64,000 nt of DNA from Cubamyces lactineus (taxonomy: Eukaryota > Basidiomycota > Agaricomycetes > Polyporales > Polyporaceae): NCBI GenBank assembly GCA_022376465.1, contig JACDTU010000011.1, forward strand, positions 62,001 to 126,000, read 5' to 3'. Under the pieces are notes generated by a model. That model ran no database searches. It had not been told where the DNA came from and saw only the letters and a list, made by a program, of their open reading frames with translations. Shown here piece after piece: positions 47,022 to 60,500 of this stretch. Position 1 is the first letter of the stretch. Every line of letters starts with the position of its first letter. Both the position numbers and the translations under genes were made by a program.

Positions 47022-47029
47022 CTCATCGC
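47022..47029. repeat. Right 8-base target-site duplication CTCATCGC
   Basis: Second copy of the duplication at 44770..44777. Confidence 0.88.
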
Positions 47030-47163
47030 AACAGTGATCCCGGGCCCAAGCGTTGCGTCATTCAGTAAGTGCTAAGTGCTACTATACAAGATACTCAATC
47101 GTTGATACCTCCAGGTTCTAACTCCGGCTTCTCGATATTAAGCTCTGCTCTACAATCATTCAT

Positions 47164-48340
<1,177 letters not shown>

Positions 48341-48404
48341 GGTGGTGTTGTAGTCGATAGCGAGGACGATCCTGCGCTATCCCTGGAACCTCGATGTTGT
48401 AGCA

Positions 48405-48410
48405 TTTATA
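48405..48410 (-). promoter_or_regulatory. TATA box of THI4
   Basis: TATAAA on the minus strand, 65-70 bases before the ATG. A clear TATA box fits a regulated gene such as THI4. Confidence 0.55.
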
Positions 48411-49164
48411 GGGAGTGCTGCGGGGGAACAGGAGCAGAACGGACCTCCCAAGCCCAGCCAGCCACGGCTAGCTATCAGCCCCGTTCGTCATTCGTCATTC
48501 GATACGCAACCTCTCTGCCCCAACAGTTTGAGGGACGGCCCGCGGGTGCACCCTGTTTGCGCGAAGGGTGGTCACTCGAGTCATTCGACACGGAGGTTCG
48601 GAACAGCGTCGTGCGCTTCTCGACGGGAGGAGCAGGGTGCGTTCACACAGCGATGTTCGATGGGCGCGCGATAGCTCTTCTTGGGGCCGGGCGATATGTA
48701 TTGGCACGTCCACCTATGGGCTCGGGGTTCTTGTGAAGGTCCGCTGTGGGCAGAATTCTACGCGAAGTGCGAGGCTCCACGGTCCGGACGCACCCTGTTC
48801 TGCGCTCGCTGGCCGCACCCGGCGTGAGTACAGAGTTTGCTTCACGGCGTGCGAGCAGGCACGAACCGCGTACAGTCTCTCATGGAGCTAGGTCGTACTT
48901 TAACCCACCTCTTGAGAAATGTGCCATGTGCCTAGCCGTGTTCGAAGACATACAGTCAGTAGACCCTGGTGTACTCAACCTAAGCTGCCGCCAATCGCAG
49001 AGTCCTGGACTTGGTGTAGTCGCGGAGTTCGTGAATTGGGGACCACATCAGTCGCAGGTGGCGGATTCCTTGTTTTTGTTTGTGAGCACATGTTGCGGAG
49101 AACCAACTTTAACCGAAGAGCCGTCGTCTGCCAAGCAGCCGCCTTGTAGGACGAGCCCAGCCGT
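48411..49164. other. No supportable gene
   Basis: Upstream region of THI4 and sequence downstream of the weak candidate at 49165. Mixed frames only. Confidence 0.4.
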
Positions 49165-49401
49165 TCAGCATGTGCAGTCCAAGGTCCATTGCCGGGATCT
49201 TCCTGGTACGTGTTTCTGAAGGTAGGTGAATCCTGGACTAATAGCACACAATTTTTTGCTCTGCTCTGTTGCTGGGATACCGGTGAATATATGATATGCA
49301 CAGCTCAATGCGTCGGTTTCCATCCTTACAAGGACAGGGTTGGTGTGAATCGAGAGGCCGAAGAGTGTAAACGCGAGGATCGCGGCGAACGCGGCGCGCA
49401 T
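49165..49401 (-). CDS. Candidate small secreted protein (incomplete model)
   Basis: The frame starts MRAAFAAILAFTLFGLSIHT, a good signal-peptide shape, then LSCAYHIFTGIPATEQSKKLC. It ends after 78 residues. The next frame downstream stays open for about 75 codons, so an intron near 49240-49200 may join the two, but I could not choose the junction. No domain recognised. It could be a chance frame. Confidence 0.25.
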   Translation of the reverse strand: MRAAFAAILAFTLFGLSIHTNPVLVRMETDALSCAYHIFTGIPATEQSKKLCAISPGFTYLQKHVPGRSRQWTLDCTC

Positions 49402-50455
49402 GGCAAGCTCAAAATTTCTCTGGTGGTTGACCGATAGTTGTCAGTGAGTACCACTGAAGTAGAGAACGTCGACTTGTACGAATGCCTTGCACCCTACACC
49501 CGTCCGCAGGCCACGAAACGTGCGCTACCTCAGAAGCATACCACAACGCTGACCGCTTGAACGCAGCGGCCTTAGTACGTTCCTGGAGAGAGTGTATCAG
49601 GCACACCAGCGCGAATTTAGGAGGCCATGAGAAGTCTGTTGTGCAGCGACCAGGTAAGCGTCCGAGCTTTCCGCCAAGGCTATCTGAACGGTCTTCGGAT
49701 TCGTAGTTGAAAACGCCACACGCCATGGGTGATTTGCTGTTACGACCGTTCAAGCTCACTAAATATTCCTCAGCATGACTGATGAATATTCTTCAACGGT
49801 AGAATGTCAAGGCATGCCGCACGACCCACGCGCTGAATTGCATCTGACAATCGCCGGATCCTTCAGTGTTCGCTGAAGAAGATGTGCTCACGAAAGCAGC
49901 CTGGGGGTGCAGTAGGGGCACTCCGTGCCAAGGGAATCGCGGAGTGTCCTTTGTCATGGATATGATCAGCCACGGGTAGGGGTACACTCGAAGGAGCAAC
50001 AGTCGGAACGTACGGGAGCTGGGACAGCAAGCAAGACGTGGAGACGTATTGTACCTTGCTTAAGCGCCGATGTTTTCGCTCATCGCCATGAATTGAAGGA
50101 CTTGGACCGGTTGGGAGTATTTCTCCAGTATTCCAGCTAGACAGATTGACCGACAGTCCAAACTGTACTGAACTCGGTCCTCGTGTGCACCATAGAGCCA
50201 ATACCAACCGTGCGTAGTACTGTACACATATGTTCTTATTCGCGCTCTTGGCTGCCACGATACTAATCTCCTACTGCTTCGCGTCACATTTCACCAGAGG
50301 TTGTCTATCTGTATATGCCCGGGTAAGCATCATGCGCACAGCCCGTAGAAAGAACTATACCCCTCTAGCTTCCCGGGCCGAAGTGAAGGCGAGTCTTGAC
50401 TGGCAAGTCAGCGACACAACTTAGAAAAAGTGTCACAACAGGGGAGACTCACAAA
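49402..50455. other. About 1 kb without a supportable gene
   Basis: Mixed short frames on both strands. No RNA gene or repeat seen. Confidence 0.45.
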
Positions 50456-50938
50456 TCAGAAGCTAGGCTCATCGGCCTCAAAGAAGGAATTGAAGTTTCC
50501 GCCAATCACGTTGAAGCATGTGTTCTGCGCCGGGAACGGGAGGATCTCTTCACAAAAATCGACGCCGACGGAGATGGTGAACGGAAGGGACGTGTTGCCC
50601 GGGTTGATGAGCGCGGTCGAGAAGTAATTGCCCACCGCGGTGCATTCGTCGAGGAATAGAATGTTCTCCACGGGTAGCTCGGCGCAGGTCTGGCAGTTGA
50701 GGTCTCCGCAGATGGCGAGCAACGTGCTGGACGCCTGTCGCCGCACCTCCGAGCGCGAATTACTGGTACTGGAGCTAGCGAGGGGTGGGACGCGAGCTCG
50801 AGCAGGGATGTCCAGGCGCAGTTCCGCTACGGGGAACGTGGCTGCGATCCCGGTAGTGGGCGGTTGCGGGATGGAGGGAATGGCGAAGACGGCCTGAGCA
50901 AACAGACCGATGGCAAGTGCGACGAATGAAGTACGCAT
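50456..50938 (-). CDS. Small secreted cysteine-containing protein, 160 residues
   Basis: Single exon with a typical signal peptide (MRTSFVALAIGLFAQAVFA). A Pro/Ser/Arg spacer follows that contains EVRRQ, a possible Kex2-like processing site. The mature part has six cysteines (ICGDLNCQTC, LDECTAVG, DFCEEI, NTCFNVIGG) and ends FFEADEPSF. No catalytic domain recognised. Such proteins are common in Agaricomycete secretomes and some act at the host or substrate interface, but nothing in the sequence shows this. Confidence 0.7.
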   Translation of the reverse strand: MRTSFVALAIGLFAQAVFAIPSIPQPPTTGIAATFPVAELRLDIPARARVPPLASSSTSNSRSEVRRQASSTLLAICGDLNCQTCAELPVENILFLDECTAVGNYFSTALINPGNTSLPFTISVGVDFCEEILPFPAQNTCFNVIGGNFNSFFEADEPSF

Positions 50939-52547
50939 GATGAAGGTTCGCTTGCTGGGGCGCTGGGAGTGCTGAAAGCGTCGGCAGATGAGAGAAACCT
51001 TACAACTTCTCGAGGCTCATAAGGCGTCGCATTCTTCCGCAGAGCGCGAAGCTTACTCTGCATCGAGAGGTACCAGCAAGCTATATGAAGCTCATCCTAC
51101 AGCGGCCACAGTCTGTTGCAGGTCATCCGTGGAAGTCTGGCAGAAATAACAGCAGGGGGGGCAGTTCGCTCCTTGGACATCGGACATGAAGCTCAGCGTC
51201 CGAGCCCTGCGTGGATGATACTCGAGAGCTACTGGAAGGCGAACGTGTCGAGTGTAGGTGCTTCGAGAATTGTCACTAGCGCACATGTACTTCTGAACGA
51301 GGATCGGTATAGCTTCACGTTGATGGCCCGTAGCTGTGCTAGCATAGAAGTAGCGGCAAAGTAGTGATATCCCCAGCAACGTGCTCACTTTAGGTGGCTC
51401 AGGGCAGTTGGAAGGGGAACTTCATATTGAAACCGACACGGCTTCTCCCTGTCCACGAGGACATCAGGCGTGGCTACATAGTGCACCCGATATATGGGAG
51501 AAGCATTGTCGAGCCTACGACTGCGTGTAAACAACGGACCTTGAGGCTGAAGTATATTTGAGCAGAACAAGCATCCGCTCTAGCACTACGAGTAGTGGTA
51601 GGACAGAACACACCAAATCAAGGTGGTCGCACGACGTCCCTGGAGGGATGGCTGCGCCGGAGTCCTCTTCATTGGCATGACAAGTAGTATGGGATAAAGG
51701 AGCTCGTGACCACTCACCAGCAATCACTTTCGAGTCTTCGATCGAAGTCCTATACACAGATCTTGCCGTGTGAACAAAGATTTCGATGAGCACGAGCGGA
51801 TGATCATGGATGAAGAGTTTTGTGCGGCATTGGGCGAAAAAGTACGGTACGACACTATTGACCAAGTACTAAGGTGGATCAGCAACAAAGTTGAACGACC
51901 GTGAGGGCGTTTCGAGTGTGTTGAAGAACACTGTACTTACAACGGCAGTGGCTGACGCAGTTTGTGTTGCGCAATTCGTTGGCAGCTATGGCTAAAGCAG
52001 CGTCCAGCGGTCGACAGTTGACATACGTAGGCAGGTTGAGATGGCCCGCGTCAAGCGGCAGAGACTCCGAGCATGCAGCATTCATTGGACATAATATCAA
52101 GATTGCGTTGAGGCTGCTCCCTAAGAATATATCACGTTTGCGGCCGCCGCCGTTTTGAACACTTCCTGCGAGCCGTTCCGCTGACCGAGGGGCAGAGTTT
52201 GAGCACCGCGATTCACTGCCGCGATACCCGGATTGAAGGGTGAGTAGCGGGGTGAAGCCGGCCTCCGCGGGTTGTATGTCGTGGGCAGCGGCTGAAGTCC
52301 GAGAGAACGGAAGTCGCTGAAACGGCGTGAGCACCTCTCGCACGATAAAGCGGCCCCTCGCCCGACGTATAGTCAGCTTTCCCCTAGTACTGTACCTCTA
52401 CTGTGCGGAGAGGGCGCGGTGAGAATTGTGGCATTGCAAACCTTCGAGTCCGAGTCACGACGACGAGCAGCGCGGCCCGCAAAGCTTCAAAGCGTCTTGC
52501 CAGTCGAGCTCTGCAGCAGTGCTCCCACACCTCTCAACGCGCACACC
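50939..52547. other. 1.6 kb without a supportable gene
   Basis: The minus strand has an exon-like stretch near 51865-51720 (VNSVVPYFFAQCRTKLFIHD) ending at a good GTGAGT donor, and long open frames near 52390-51880. They could not be linked into a gene with a start codon. A decayed or unrecognised gene is possible. The right end is the chorismate mutase promoter. Confidence 0.35.
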
Positions 52548-53865
52548 ATGTCGAGCGTCCCCCTCCCCGTGCAGAATCTAGTCCTCGGCGGCGACCCGCT
52601 GTCGCTCGACCGCATCCGTGCGATCCTCACGCGCCTCGAGGACACGATCATCTTCTCGCTCATCGAGCGCGCCCAGTTCGCGCACAACCCCAAGGCGTAC
52701 CGCCGCGGCGAGTTCCAGGAGCTCAAGGACATCGGCTTCCACGGCAGCTGGCTCGAGTGGTTCTTGAAGGAGACCGAGACCTTCCACGGTGAGTCCAGAT
52801 CAGGGCGCATCTGCCATCCGGGAATGCGCAAGGAGGCTGAGAGAGATCGTGGTGGTTCGCAGCAAAGGCGAGGAGATACACCAGGTGAGCGCTGCTCCTG
52901 TCGCCGACCTCGCCTACCGCCATCCGCTCGTCGCTCTGAACGAGCCCATCGCCCCGCTATGCAGCCCTGAAGAGTACCCGTTCACGGACCCCAAGGAGCT
53001 CCCGCCCCCGATCCTGAAGCCGTTCCCGCACCCGCCGATCCTGCACCCGAACCAGGTGAACGTGAACGCGTCCATCCTCTCCTTCTACGTGCAGCACATT
53101 GTGCCGCGCATCACCCGCCAGGCGACGCTCGCGCTCTCCGCCGCGAAGCGCGCGAACGGGATCTCGGGCGACGACGAGTTCGAGGACGACGGCAACTACG
53201 GCAGCGCCGCGTTCGTCGACCTCGAGGTCCTCCAGGCGATCTCGAAGCGCGTGCATTACGGTACGCACGCCATCTCTTCTCTTCTCTCCATCTTCATCTT
53301 CATCATTACGCTCTCCCCGCCTTTCCCCCTTGCCCCCCTTGTCTCCTCGCATTCTGCCCGAGCTGCCCCCATATCCACTGAATAGCAAACTGACTGACCC
53401 ACCGACCGGCGGCGCCCGCGTACCGCCGCCCTCCGCGCATCCAGGCAAATTCGTCTCCGAGAGCAAGTTCAGGGACGACCCAGCCGCGTTCATCCCGCAC
53501 ATCCGGTCGCGGAACCGCGACGCGCTCGCGGCGCTGATCACGAAGCCCGAGGTCGAGAAGAAGCTGCTGCAGCGCCTGCGGAACAAGGCGAACCTCTACG
53601 CGATAAACTTCTCGCCCGAGGGCGAGCCCCTGGACGACTCCGCGACGCGCAAGATCGACGTGGACGGCGTCGTGGAGCTCTACGAGCACTACATTATCCC
53701 GCTTACGAAGGAGGTCGAGGTGCGCACGCGCGTGCTGTGGGGTCGCGAATAGCTCGATTTGTCTAATGCTGTATGATCCAGGTCGATTACTTGCTGGTGA
53801 GGCTAGACGGGCTCTCGCAAGAAGAAATCGACGCGCTGGCTTCGAAGCGGAAGCAGAAGAGTTGA
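52548..53865 (+). CDS. ARO7: Chorismate mutase (AroQ, Aro7-type)
   Basis: Exons 52548..52788, 52863..52884, 52965..53260, 53445..53719 and 53782..53865 give 305 residues. It reads [28 protein letters not shown], then [55 protein letters not shown]-type helix ([20 protein letters not shown]), [31 protein letters not shown] and [27 protein letters not shown]. These match yeast Aro7, including the allosteric region. The enzyme converts chorismate to prephenate for Tyr and Phe synthesis. The second exon is only 22 bases. No signal peptide, so this is the cytosolic biosynthetic enzyme and not a secreted effector form. Confidence 0.97.
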
Positions 53866-54264
53866 TAGTGATAGTGATAGTGGATAGAACGCATCCATAC
53901 ATGCTGTCGGATTGTACGTATCGCGATGTAGGAATTTGTGTTGTTGTTGTAGGTGATATATGGATGTGAAGCAAATCAGCAGCAGCAGTAGCAGCAGCAG
54001 CGGGGGATAATCGGCTAATAACGAACGTTGAAACGGTATCATGTACGCGAAAAGGTATGCAAAGTACAGACGGCAAGAAAAAAGTCAAGTGGTATAGTAG
54101 ACACAAATGAGCGCGCGTGCGAAACCAAGAGGGATACATATACGGATTGGGGTTGGGGGTAGCGGTGGATAGAGGCCCAGTCGATCCGATGAGGGGAGAG
54201 AGAGAGAGCATATACAGAGTGGTATGAAGCACAAACAGATACCATATAAATCAAAGACCCAGAT
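53866..54264. other. Intergenic between convergent genes, with short repeats
   Basis: Contains TAGTGA repeats (about 53865-53885), a GCA/GTA triplet run (about 53978-54002) and a GA run near 54197-54208. No gene. Confidence 0.5.
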
Positions 54265-56641
54265 CTAGGACGTCGTCAAAAATTTAGCATTTAGCACTAC
54301 GATCGGAGGACAGGCAAAGGACAAAGCGAGATAAACTGACCTTCCAGCAATCGGCGAGTTTCGTCTTCGCTGATATTCCGCGTCGCGCGCCTGGCGAGCA
54401 GCTTCTCCGTCCTGTACTTCTCGTACAGCACCTCCTTGGTGCGTATTTTCAACATCTGGCACGATAACAAACGACATCCAGTCAGTAACACACTCCTTGT
54501 CATTGTATCCGGTCCCAAGTCTAGACGACCGGACGCAACGAACGAGCGAACGCGCTCACCTTCATGTGCGTGCTCAACACCGCCGTGCGCAGCGCCGCAA
54601 AGTCACAGTGCTCAGGCGACAGCACGTCGACCGTGCCCCATCTAAACTTGCGCACAAACACGCCCCGCAGATCCGCAGGCGGCCCCGCCAAGTACGCTGC
54701 AAAGTTGCGCACCGACGACGGCGTCGACGGGCTCACGGGCGACGCGGCCGAGTTCGCAATCGACGGCGCGTGCCCGTCCTCCGAGGGCGATAGCGTGTGC
54801 ACGGACATGCGCTCGTCTCCACCAGCCCCGGCCCCGTTCCCATTCGCGTGCCCGTTGATGGCGGCGTGGCCATTCGGGCTCTTGAGGTGCGCCCTGCGGC
54901 GCCGACGGTGCTCCGGGGTGATAATCGCAAAGGGCAGCTGCTCGCTCAAATCCGTCTTCGCGACGATGTGCGCCGAGAAGCGCACGCTCGCGACGCTCTC
55001 GGTGTCGTTGATCTCCAGCGCCGGCTCCTCGGCCTCCGTCAGGTCGAGCCGCGAGCGCGAGCGAGACGAACGCGTCCGCGAGAGGCGCGTCGGGCGCAGC
55101 TTGATCACGGGGCGCGAGGGCCGCTCTACGGGCTCGTCCGCTTCCTCGTCGCTGTGTTCGCGGCTTCCATGCCCGTTCGCCGGAGCGGGAGAAGAAGAGC
55201 CGTTCGTCTGCCCGACCGTGCTCCGGGGACGCTCTTCGCCCGCCAGGACGGGGCCGAACACCCCAAAGTCGAGGTTCGCAGCGAGCAGATCGCGGCGGAC
55301 GACCTTCTTGATCGCCGCGAGCTTGCCGTCCGTGAGCGAGTCCGCCTTGGCGATGACGGGCAGCACGTTCGCGCGCGCGGAGAGGCGGCGGATGACACGG
55401 ATGTCCACTGGGGACATCGTCAAATTGTTCTCGTGCGTCTCCTCGTCTTCCTCGTCGTCCTCTGATTCGTCGCCGGACGGCGCCGCGGACTGTTCCGAGG
55501 GCTTGTACGAGATGGTGGTCTCGGAGCGGACTTTGGTGGGGAACGAGGACTCCGCGCGGCGGGCAGCTTCGGTGGTCACGGTCGAAGGATCAATCATGTA
55601 GATACATCTGTCGACGTCGAGGGAGCGTGAGCGGATGGCGGATGCCAGGAACGTCACGACGGCAGGAATACCTACAAATGGATGTGCTGGTCGCCTTTGC
55701 TCTGACGGACGACCTTCGATTCCTACGCACTCAATCAGCACTGGCCGCCGCAGATGCGCTCGCACAGGCAGGCGGGAGAGGCACCTGCTGCTCTCACGGG
55801 GGCGGATGACGGCGGAAGACGTACCTCGTTGAGCGTGTCGGAGAACTGTGCGTCCAGGTACTTCACCATGGACGAGACCTGGCGCTCGAGCTTAAGCTCG
55901 TGGCCCTCTTGGAAGTCCAACCCGGGCGTGTCGATGACGGAGAGCAACAAGCGGTCATACTTGCTCTCGCAAATCTCTACACACGCTGTCTGAATGGACT
56001 CCGTCCGCTTGGGTGCGCCCCGGAGGAAGCGCTCCATCGCGGCCTTCTGGTCCGCAGTCGCAGTGGGAGAGGGCTCGGCGGTCTCGAGGATGAGCCGCAA
56101 GAGGGAGGTCTTGCCAGTGCCCTGTGCTCCAGCGACCTGCAATCCCACCACCACATATTCACAGCGTGGTTGGTTGCGAGTGAGCAAGCGCGCATCGGGA
56201 GTCGCCACACGAAAGACTAAGACGCACCATGATATTGAAAGTTGTCGGATTCCGGACGCGTCTCTGGCTCGGACGCGGGCGGCCCTGCAGCGAATGCTTG
56301 CGCGTCTCAAACGCGGAGGGGGGATGGTGGGACATGTACAGCGAGGAAATCGGGCCCCCGTTGGCGTTGGCGTTGGCGTTGGCGTCGGAGGCCTTGCCGG
56401 GGGAGGACCATGGTTTGTGGAACGGGACGGGGCCCTTTGAGTCGGTGGTGAACGAGGTCTTGGCCGCGCCTCTGGGCGGCGGGGACGGGGAGTCTGCCTG
56501 CGGGAGCTGGGTGACGTCGACGAGGTTGCTGGGCCAGGGGATGCTCTGCGCGGAGAGCTCGGGGAGGGAGGGCGAGGTGCGCAGGACGGGGGGGCCGCTG
56601 TCTGCGGCCTTCTTCTGCGGCTTGCGGCGGAAGCTGAACAT
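54265..56641 (-). CDS. Septin-like GTPase (copy 1)
   Basis: Exons 56641..56228, 56136..55825, 55722..55676, 55607..54560, 54455..54341 and 54296..54265 give 655 residues. P-loop GAQGTGKTS at about 141-149, DTPGLDF at about 207, HIHLCIYMIDP, then VNVLP-type strand (ARANVLPVIAKAD) with AKAD at about 344-347. The septin unique element reads WGTVDVLSPEHCDFAALRTA, followed by EVLYEKYRTEKL as in septin C-termini. Unusual points are a 138-residue disordered N-terminus, an acidic insert of about 55 residues (GDESEDDEEDEE) before G4, and a 180-residue basic/acidic insert after it. All G motifs are intact. It is a divergent septin-family protein; filament formation is not shown. Confidence 0.82.
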
Positions 56642-57588
56642 ACCTGCGCGCGATGGGGGTAGCGACGTCGACTAGAGACGGGTGTGCGTATCGCAGCAGG
56701 CGGACGGAAAAAGTGTTGCAAGAAAGGAGAGTGTGGGGAGAGTTACGAGGACTCGGACTCGAGAGACGACCAGCGCGGGGAGAGAGAAAGAGACAAGGGC
56801 ATGCAGCACGGCGCAAGAGGAACGCAAAGTGCTTTGGGATGCACGGAGAGTGTAGCAGACTGCCTGTCGAGCTCACTGGCACTGCGGGCTCTGGGCTCTG
56901 GGCGCGGTGGCGGCTTTGTTCAGACTTGGCGACGCGTCCGGATTCATAATGGCCTTTGCCCAAATCAGGCACTCCTCTCCCCCACGCTCCCCCCTCCACC
57001 GCTCTTGCTGCCACACGGCCCGGCAACGCGTTAATGCGACATGGGTGCAAGACGTTAGATAGGATATACGCGAGCAACAGACAGCAGAAAACGGCTATAG
57101 TACATCTTCCAGTGCACAACGAGCGTACGTATCGGTATCTCGCGCAGTCGACAGCCATCAACATGCATCCTAAAACCCAAAAACAGAACGGAGGAGAGGA
57201 AACGCGTGGGAGGGTGGGGGTGAATTGAGAGAAAAGGGAGCGGGGAATGTTGGAACAGGAGAGAAACAGACACAAAGGCACATCATCGTCCACATGCTGT
57301 GCTATGCCGGGGAATCAGGCCAAGGGGGATATGAGTTTCTGCTGGGCGAGTAGAGGGAGGCTGCACCGGAGGGGGAGGGCAGAGCAGGGCAGAAGGTGAG
57401 CACAGGGGAGTTCAAGACCAGGACATTTTCTACGACGAATTCGATCAGCGCACGACTCGGGTCCCATTCTTGTAGTACAGTGTACCGCGTGGAGTATAGA
57501 CATAGGAGCTAGAACAGAGTAAAAAAAGCAGAAAAAAAAGAACAATGAGTGTCTCTGTGCGTGTGCGTGTGGGGGTAGTAAAGGTGGC
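56642..57588. other. Intergenic, same-strand genes on both sides
   Basis: Promoter of septin-like copy 1 and 3' region of the double zinc-cluster frame. Short frames only. Confidence 0.5.
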
Positions 57589-60500
57589 CTACGGCGCATT
57601 GAGCACCGCAATCGACGGGGTGCTCAGTTCGGCCGCGAGACGCATTTTCTTCGCCGGCTGGTGCGCGATGTCCGCCGGGTCGAGTTCGCCGATCGAGCGC
57701 ACCACCGAGTCGGACAGGCTCGGCATCGCGAGCGTGACCGGGCCCGACGACGCCGGGGACGAGCGCGAGGACGCCGAGGCGGACGCGTCCGGGGGCGTGG
57801 TCGCCGTGCTGCTCTTTGAGCGGGCCTTGGACATCGGGTCGTTGACGTAGTTGCACCGCAGCGACCGGCGCGAGCAGCTGCTGCACGTGGGATGCGCTCC
57901 GTCGCACCTCGTCTTGCGCGCTGTGTGTGTGGATCGACGAGTCAGCACCACGAGCCTTCTCTCGGTGACGTCGGCTAATGCTACGGAGAGGAAAGACGTA
58001 CCACGACAGAAGTTGCACGCGACGATCTTTGATCCTCCGCCCCCACGACCGCCCCGGGACGGCGCAGCAGAGGGTGCCCGCCTGCGCGTCGACACAGAAG
58101 ACTCGGAGTCCTTGTACGACGGCTGGTTGGACGCGGGAGGGTCGTCCTGCTGAGGCTGGGGCGCGGAGAGCGTGGCGATTGGCGGGAGCTCTGTGTTGAG
58201 GGACGGGCGGCGGGAGGAAGGGGTGTCGTTGGGCATGCCCAAGGCCGCAGAAGAGGTGATCGGGGGAAGGACGGCGGAGGAGGCTTCTTCTCGGGGCTCG
58301 ACCGCTGCGCTGAGAGGAGGAAGCGGTTCCGTCAGAAGCATGCTCACGTTCGAGCTTCTCCGGGAGTGCGGTGCGGATGACGCGGAGGGTGCGGACGGGA
58401 CCTCCGGCGACTGCGAAGGGTGATCGATCTCTCCAGACGCGTCTTCAAGGCTGTCACCCTCGCTCTCGCTGCCGTACTGTTTCCGCTGCTTGCTCCCAGC
58501 AGAACGGCGCTTGTTGTTCGCCGTGTAGTCGCACGGGTTCTGGCGCTTGTAGCACTGTCCGCATGCCGGCCTCCCGCCATCGCACTTGAGCTTCCGCGCT
58601 GCAGCCCAAACACATCCGTCGTGAGAACGAAGAACGCTCAACAGTCACCACATGGGAACGCAGAAGCGGAACTTACACCTGCAGAAGTTGCATGCCACCG
58701 TGATCTTTTTGGCCCGCTGACGCTGGGATCCTGTGGGTACAAACGGCGCGGCGTGAGCAAGCGGTCCTCGGAGCGATCCACCCAAACCGAAGCCCAACAC
58801 CCCAACACAAGCGACCCCGTCGCACCCCGTCGAAAGCAGTGAGAATGAGCACAAGGAAAATCTGACTGACTTGCAGAGGTCGTCGTCTTCGGCGAAAGGT
58901 CGTGCATCGCCGTCGTGTTCAGCACCGGCGCAGACAGCGGCTCACCATTGACTGTCACCGCAGAGCGCGGCACGGACAAAGTGGGGTGTCCGTTCGTGTT
59001 GGCATGAGAATGCGCGGTGTCTATCGCGAGGATTGGCCGGGACCCCCGCATCGGCGGAAGACGCGTAACTGCCGCCGGCTGAGAAGATCGGACTGCTGGG
59101 AGGGGCGGAGGGGGCGGCTGCACCTCCGACTTGAATTTCTCGAACAAATACTGCCGCGTGTACTTTTGCAGAGTCTGCGAGTAAAGACCGCGATGATGTC
59201 AGCACAGAACGTTACCGCAAACCTTCACAATATTGGGTCTGTACCTCCATGTGGTGGAAAATGGCCCCGCGCAGGTGCAGGAACTCGCAGTGGCTCGCGT
59301 CCATGACGTCGAGCGACCCCCACCGGTACTGCCTCACAAACTTGCCTGGCACGGTTTTGGATGCAGACTGCGATTTGGGCGCAGTCCGTTTGGGCGGGGC
59401 GTACTGGTGCATCAGGTCGGAGCGCGACAGCGGTGTGCGCGCAACTCCGTCGCTGTGCGAATACATATCTGGAGAGATCAGCGAAAACGGCAGCCTCAAG
59501 AGCGTCGGCGTGATCGGCGTAGAGGGCGGCGTGCCGTTGGTGCCGTTGAGGTGTTTCATGTAGCCCGCTTCGGTCTTGTGCTTCAGAGCCGCCTTCGACT
59601 CGAGCTGTGCATACAGGGGGATGTCGAGGTCGAAGATGCCGAAGCCAATGCCTGCCTCGGCAAGATCTCTGCGAATGGCCATCTTCACGGCGGTGAGGCG
59701 GTCAGTCGTCAGAGTGTCTGCGCACGCCACCACGGGCAACACGTTGACGCGCGACGAGAGCCGGCGAATGGCGGTGATGTCCGCGGGAGGGAGGATGGGG
59801 CGGCATAGCACGGGGTTGCTAGCCACAGGGGGTTCTAGGATGACAGGCTCGGACTCATGGGTAGAAAGACTGTTGGTACGTGCACGAGGTACAGGGGGTG
59901 CTGGTGGTGCAGGTACGGAGGGTGGTACTATGTGATTTGGGTCGAGGAAATAAATGCATCTGTGGGCAACAACAGTTCAGCTGAATGCGAATCAGGACAG
60001 CGGGAGAGCGCACGCACAGATGTACATGGTGGTCGCCGTGGACGGCCTTGCGTTCCTGAGACGCGCGCGGCGCGAACGAGCGGTTAGCGGCTTACGGGCG
60101 CTTATGCGGCAAAGGGAGGCCTTGCCACTCACATCGTCCAAGCTCTCCCCGAGACGCGCCTCGACGTGTCGGAGGATCTCTTGCAGTGCGCGTTCGGACG
60201 CGTGCTTGTCGTCAAAGTCGAGCGAAGGCGTGTCGATTAGGGTCAGCGTCACGGGGTGCTCCTCATCGAGCCCGTCAGGCGCCAGGTCAACGTCGATAGA
60301 CACGGTCCGGACATGCGAGGTGTGTACGCTGGAGCCCTGGACGAACTTTGCGACAGACGCGAGCTGGTCGCGGGAGACGGTGGAGGAAACGGTGCTAGTG
60401 TCGAGGAGGAGCCTGAGGAAGGAGGTCTTGCCTGTGCGGCGGCCAGCGACCATGAGGGTGTAGCCGGGAGCATCGCCGTCGGACATGATGTCTGCAGGGT

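Noticed and set aside
51515..51865. Possible exon VNSVVPYFFAQCRT... ending at a GTGAGT donor
   Set aside because: Looks partly natural, but no upstream start or downstream exon could be joined in phase.
53976..54004. CRISPR-like repeats
   Set aside because: Simple triplet repeats in a 3' region of a eukaryotic gene; no spacer structure.
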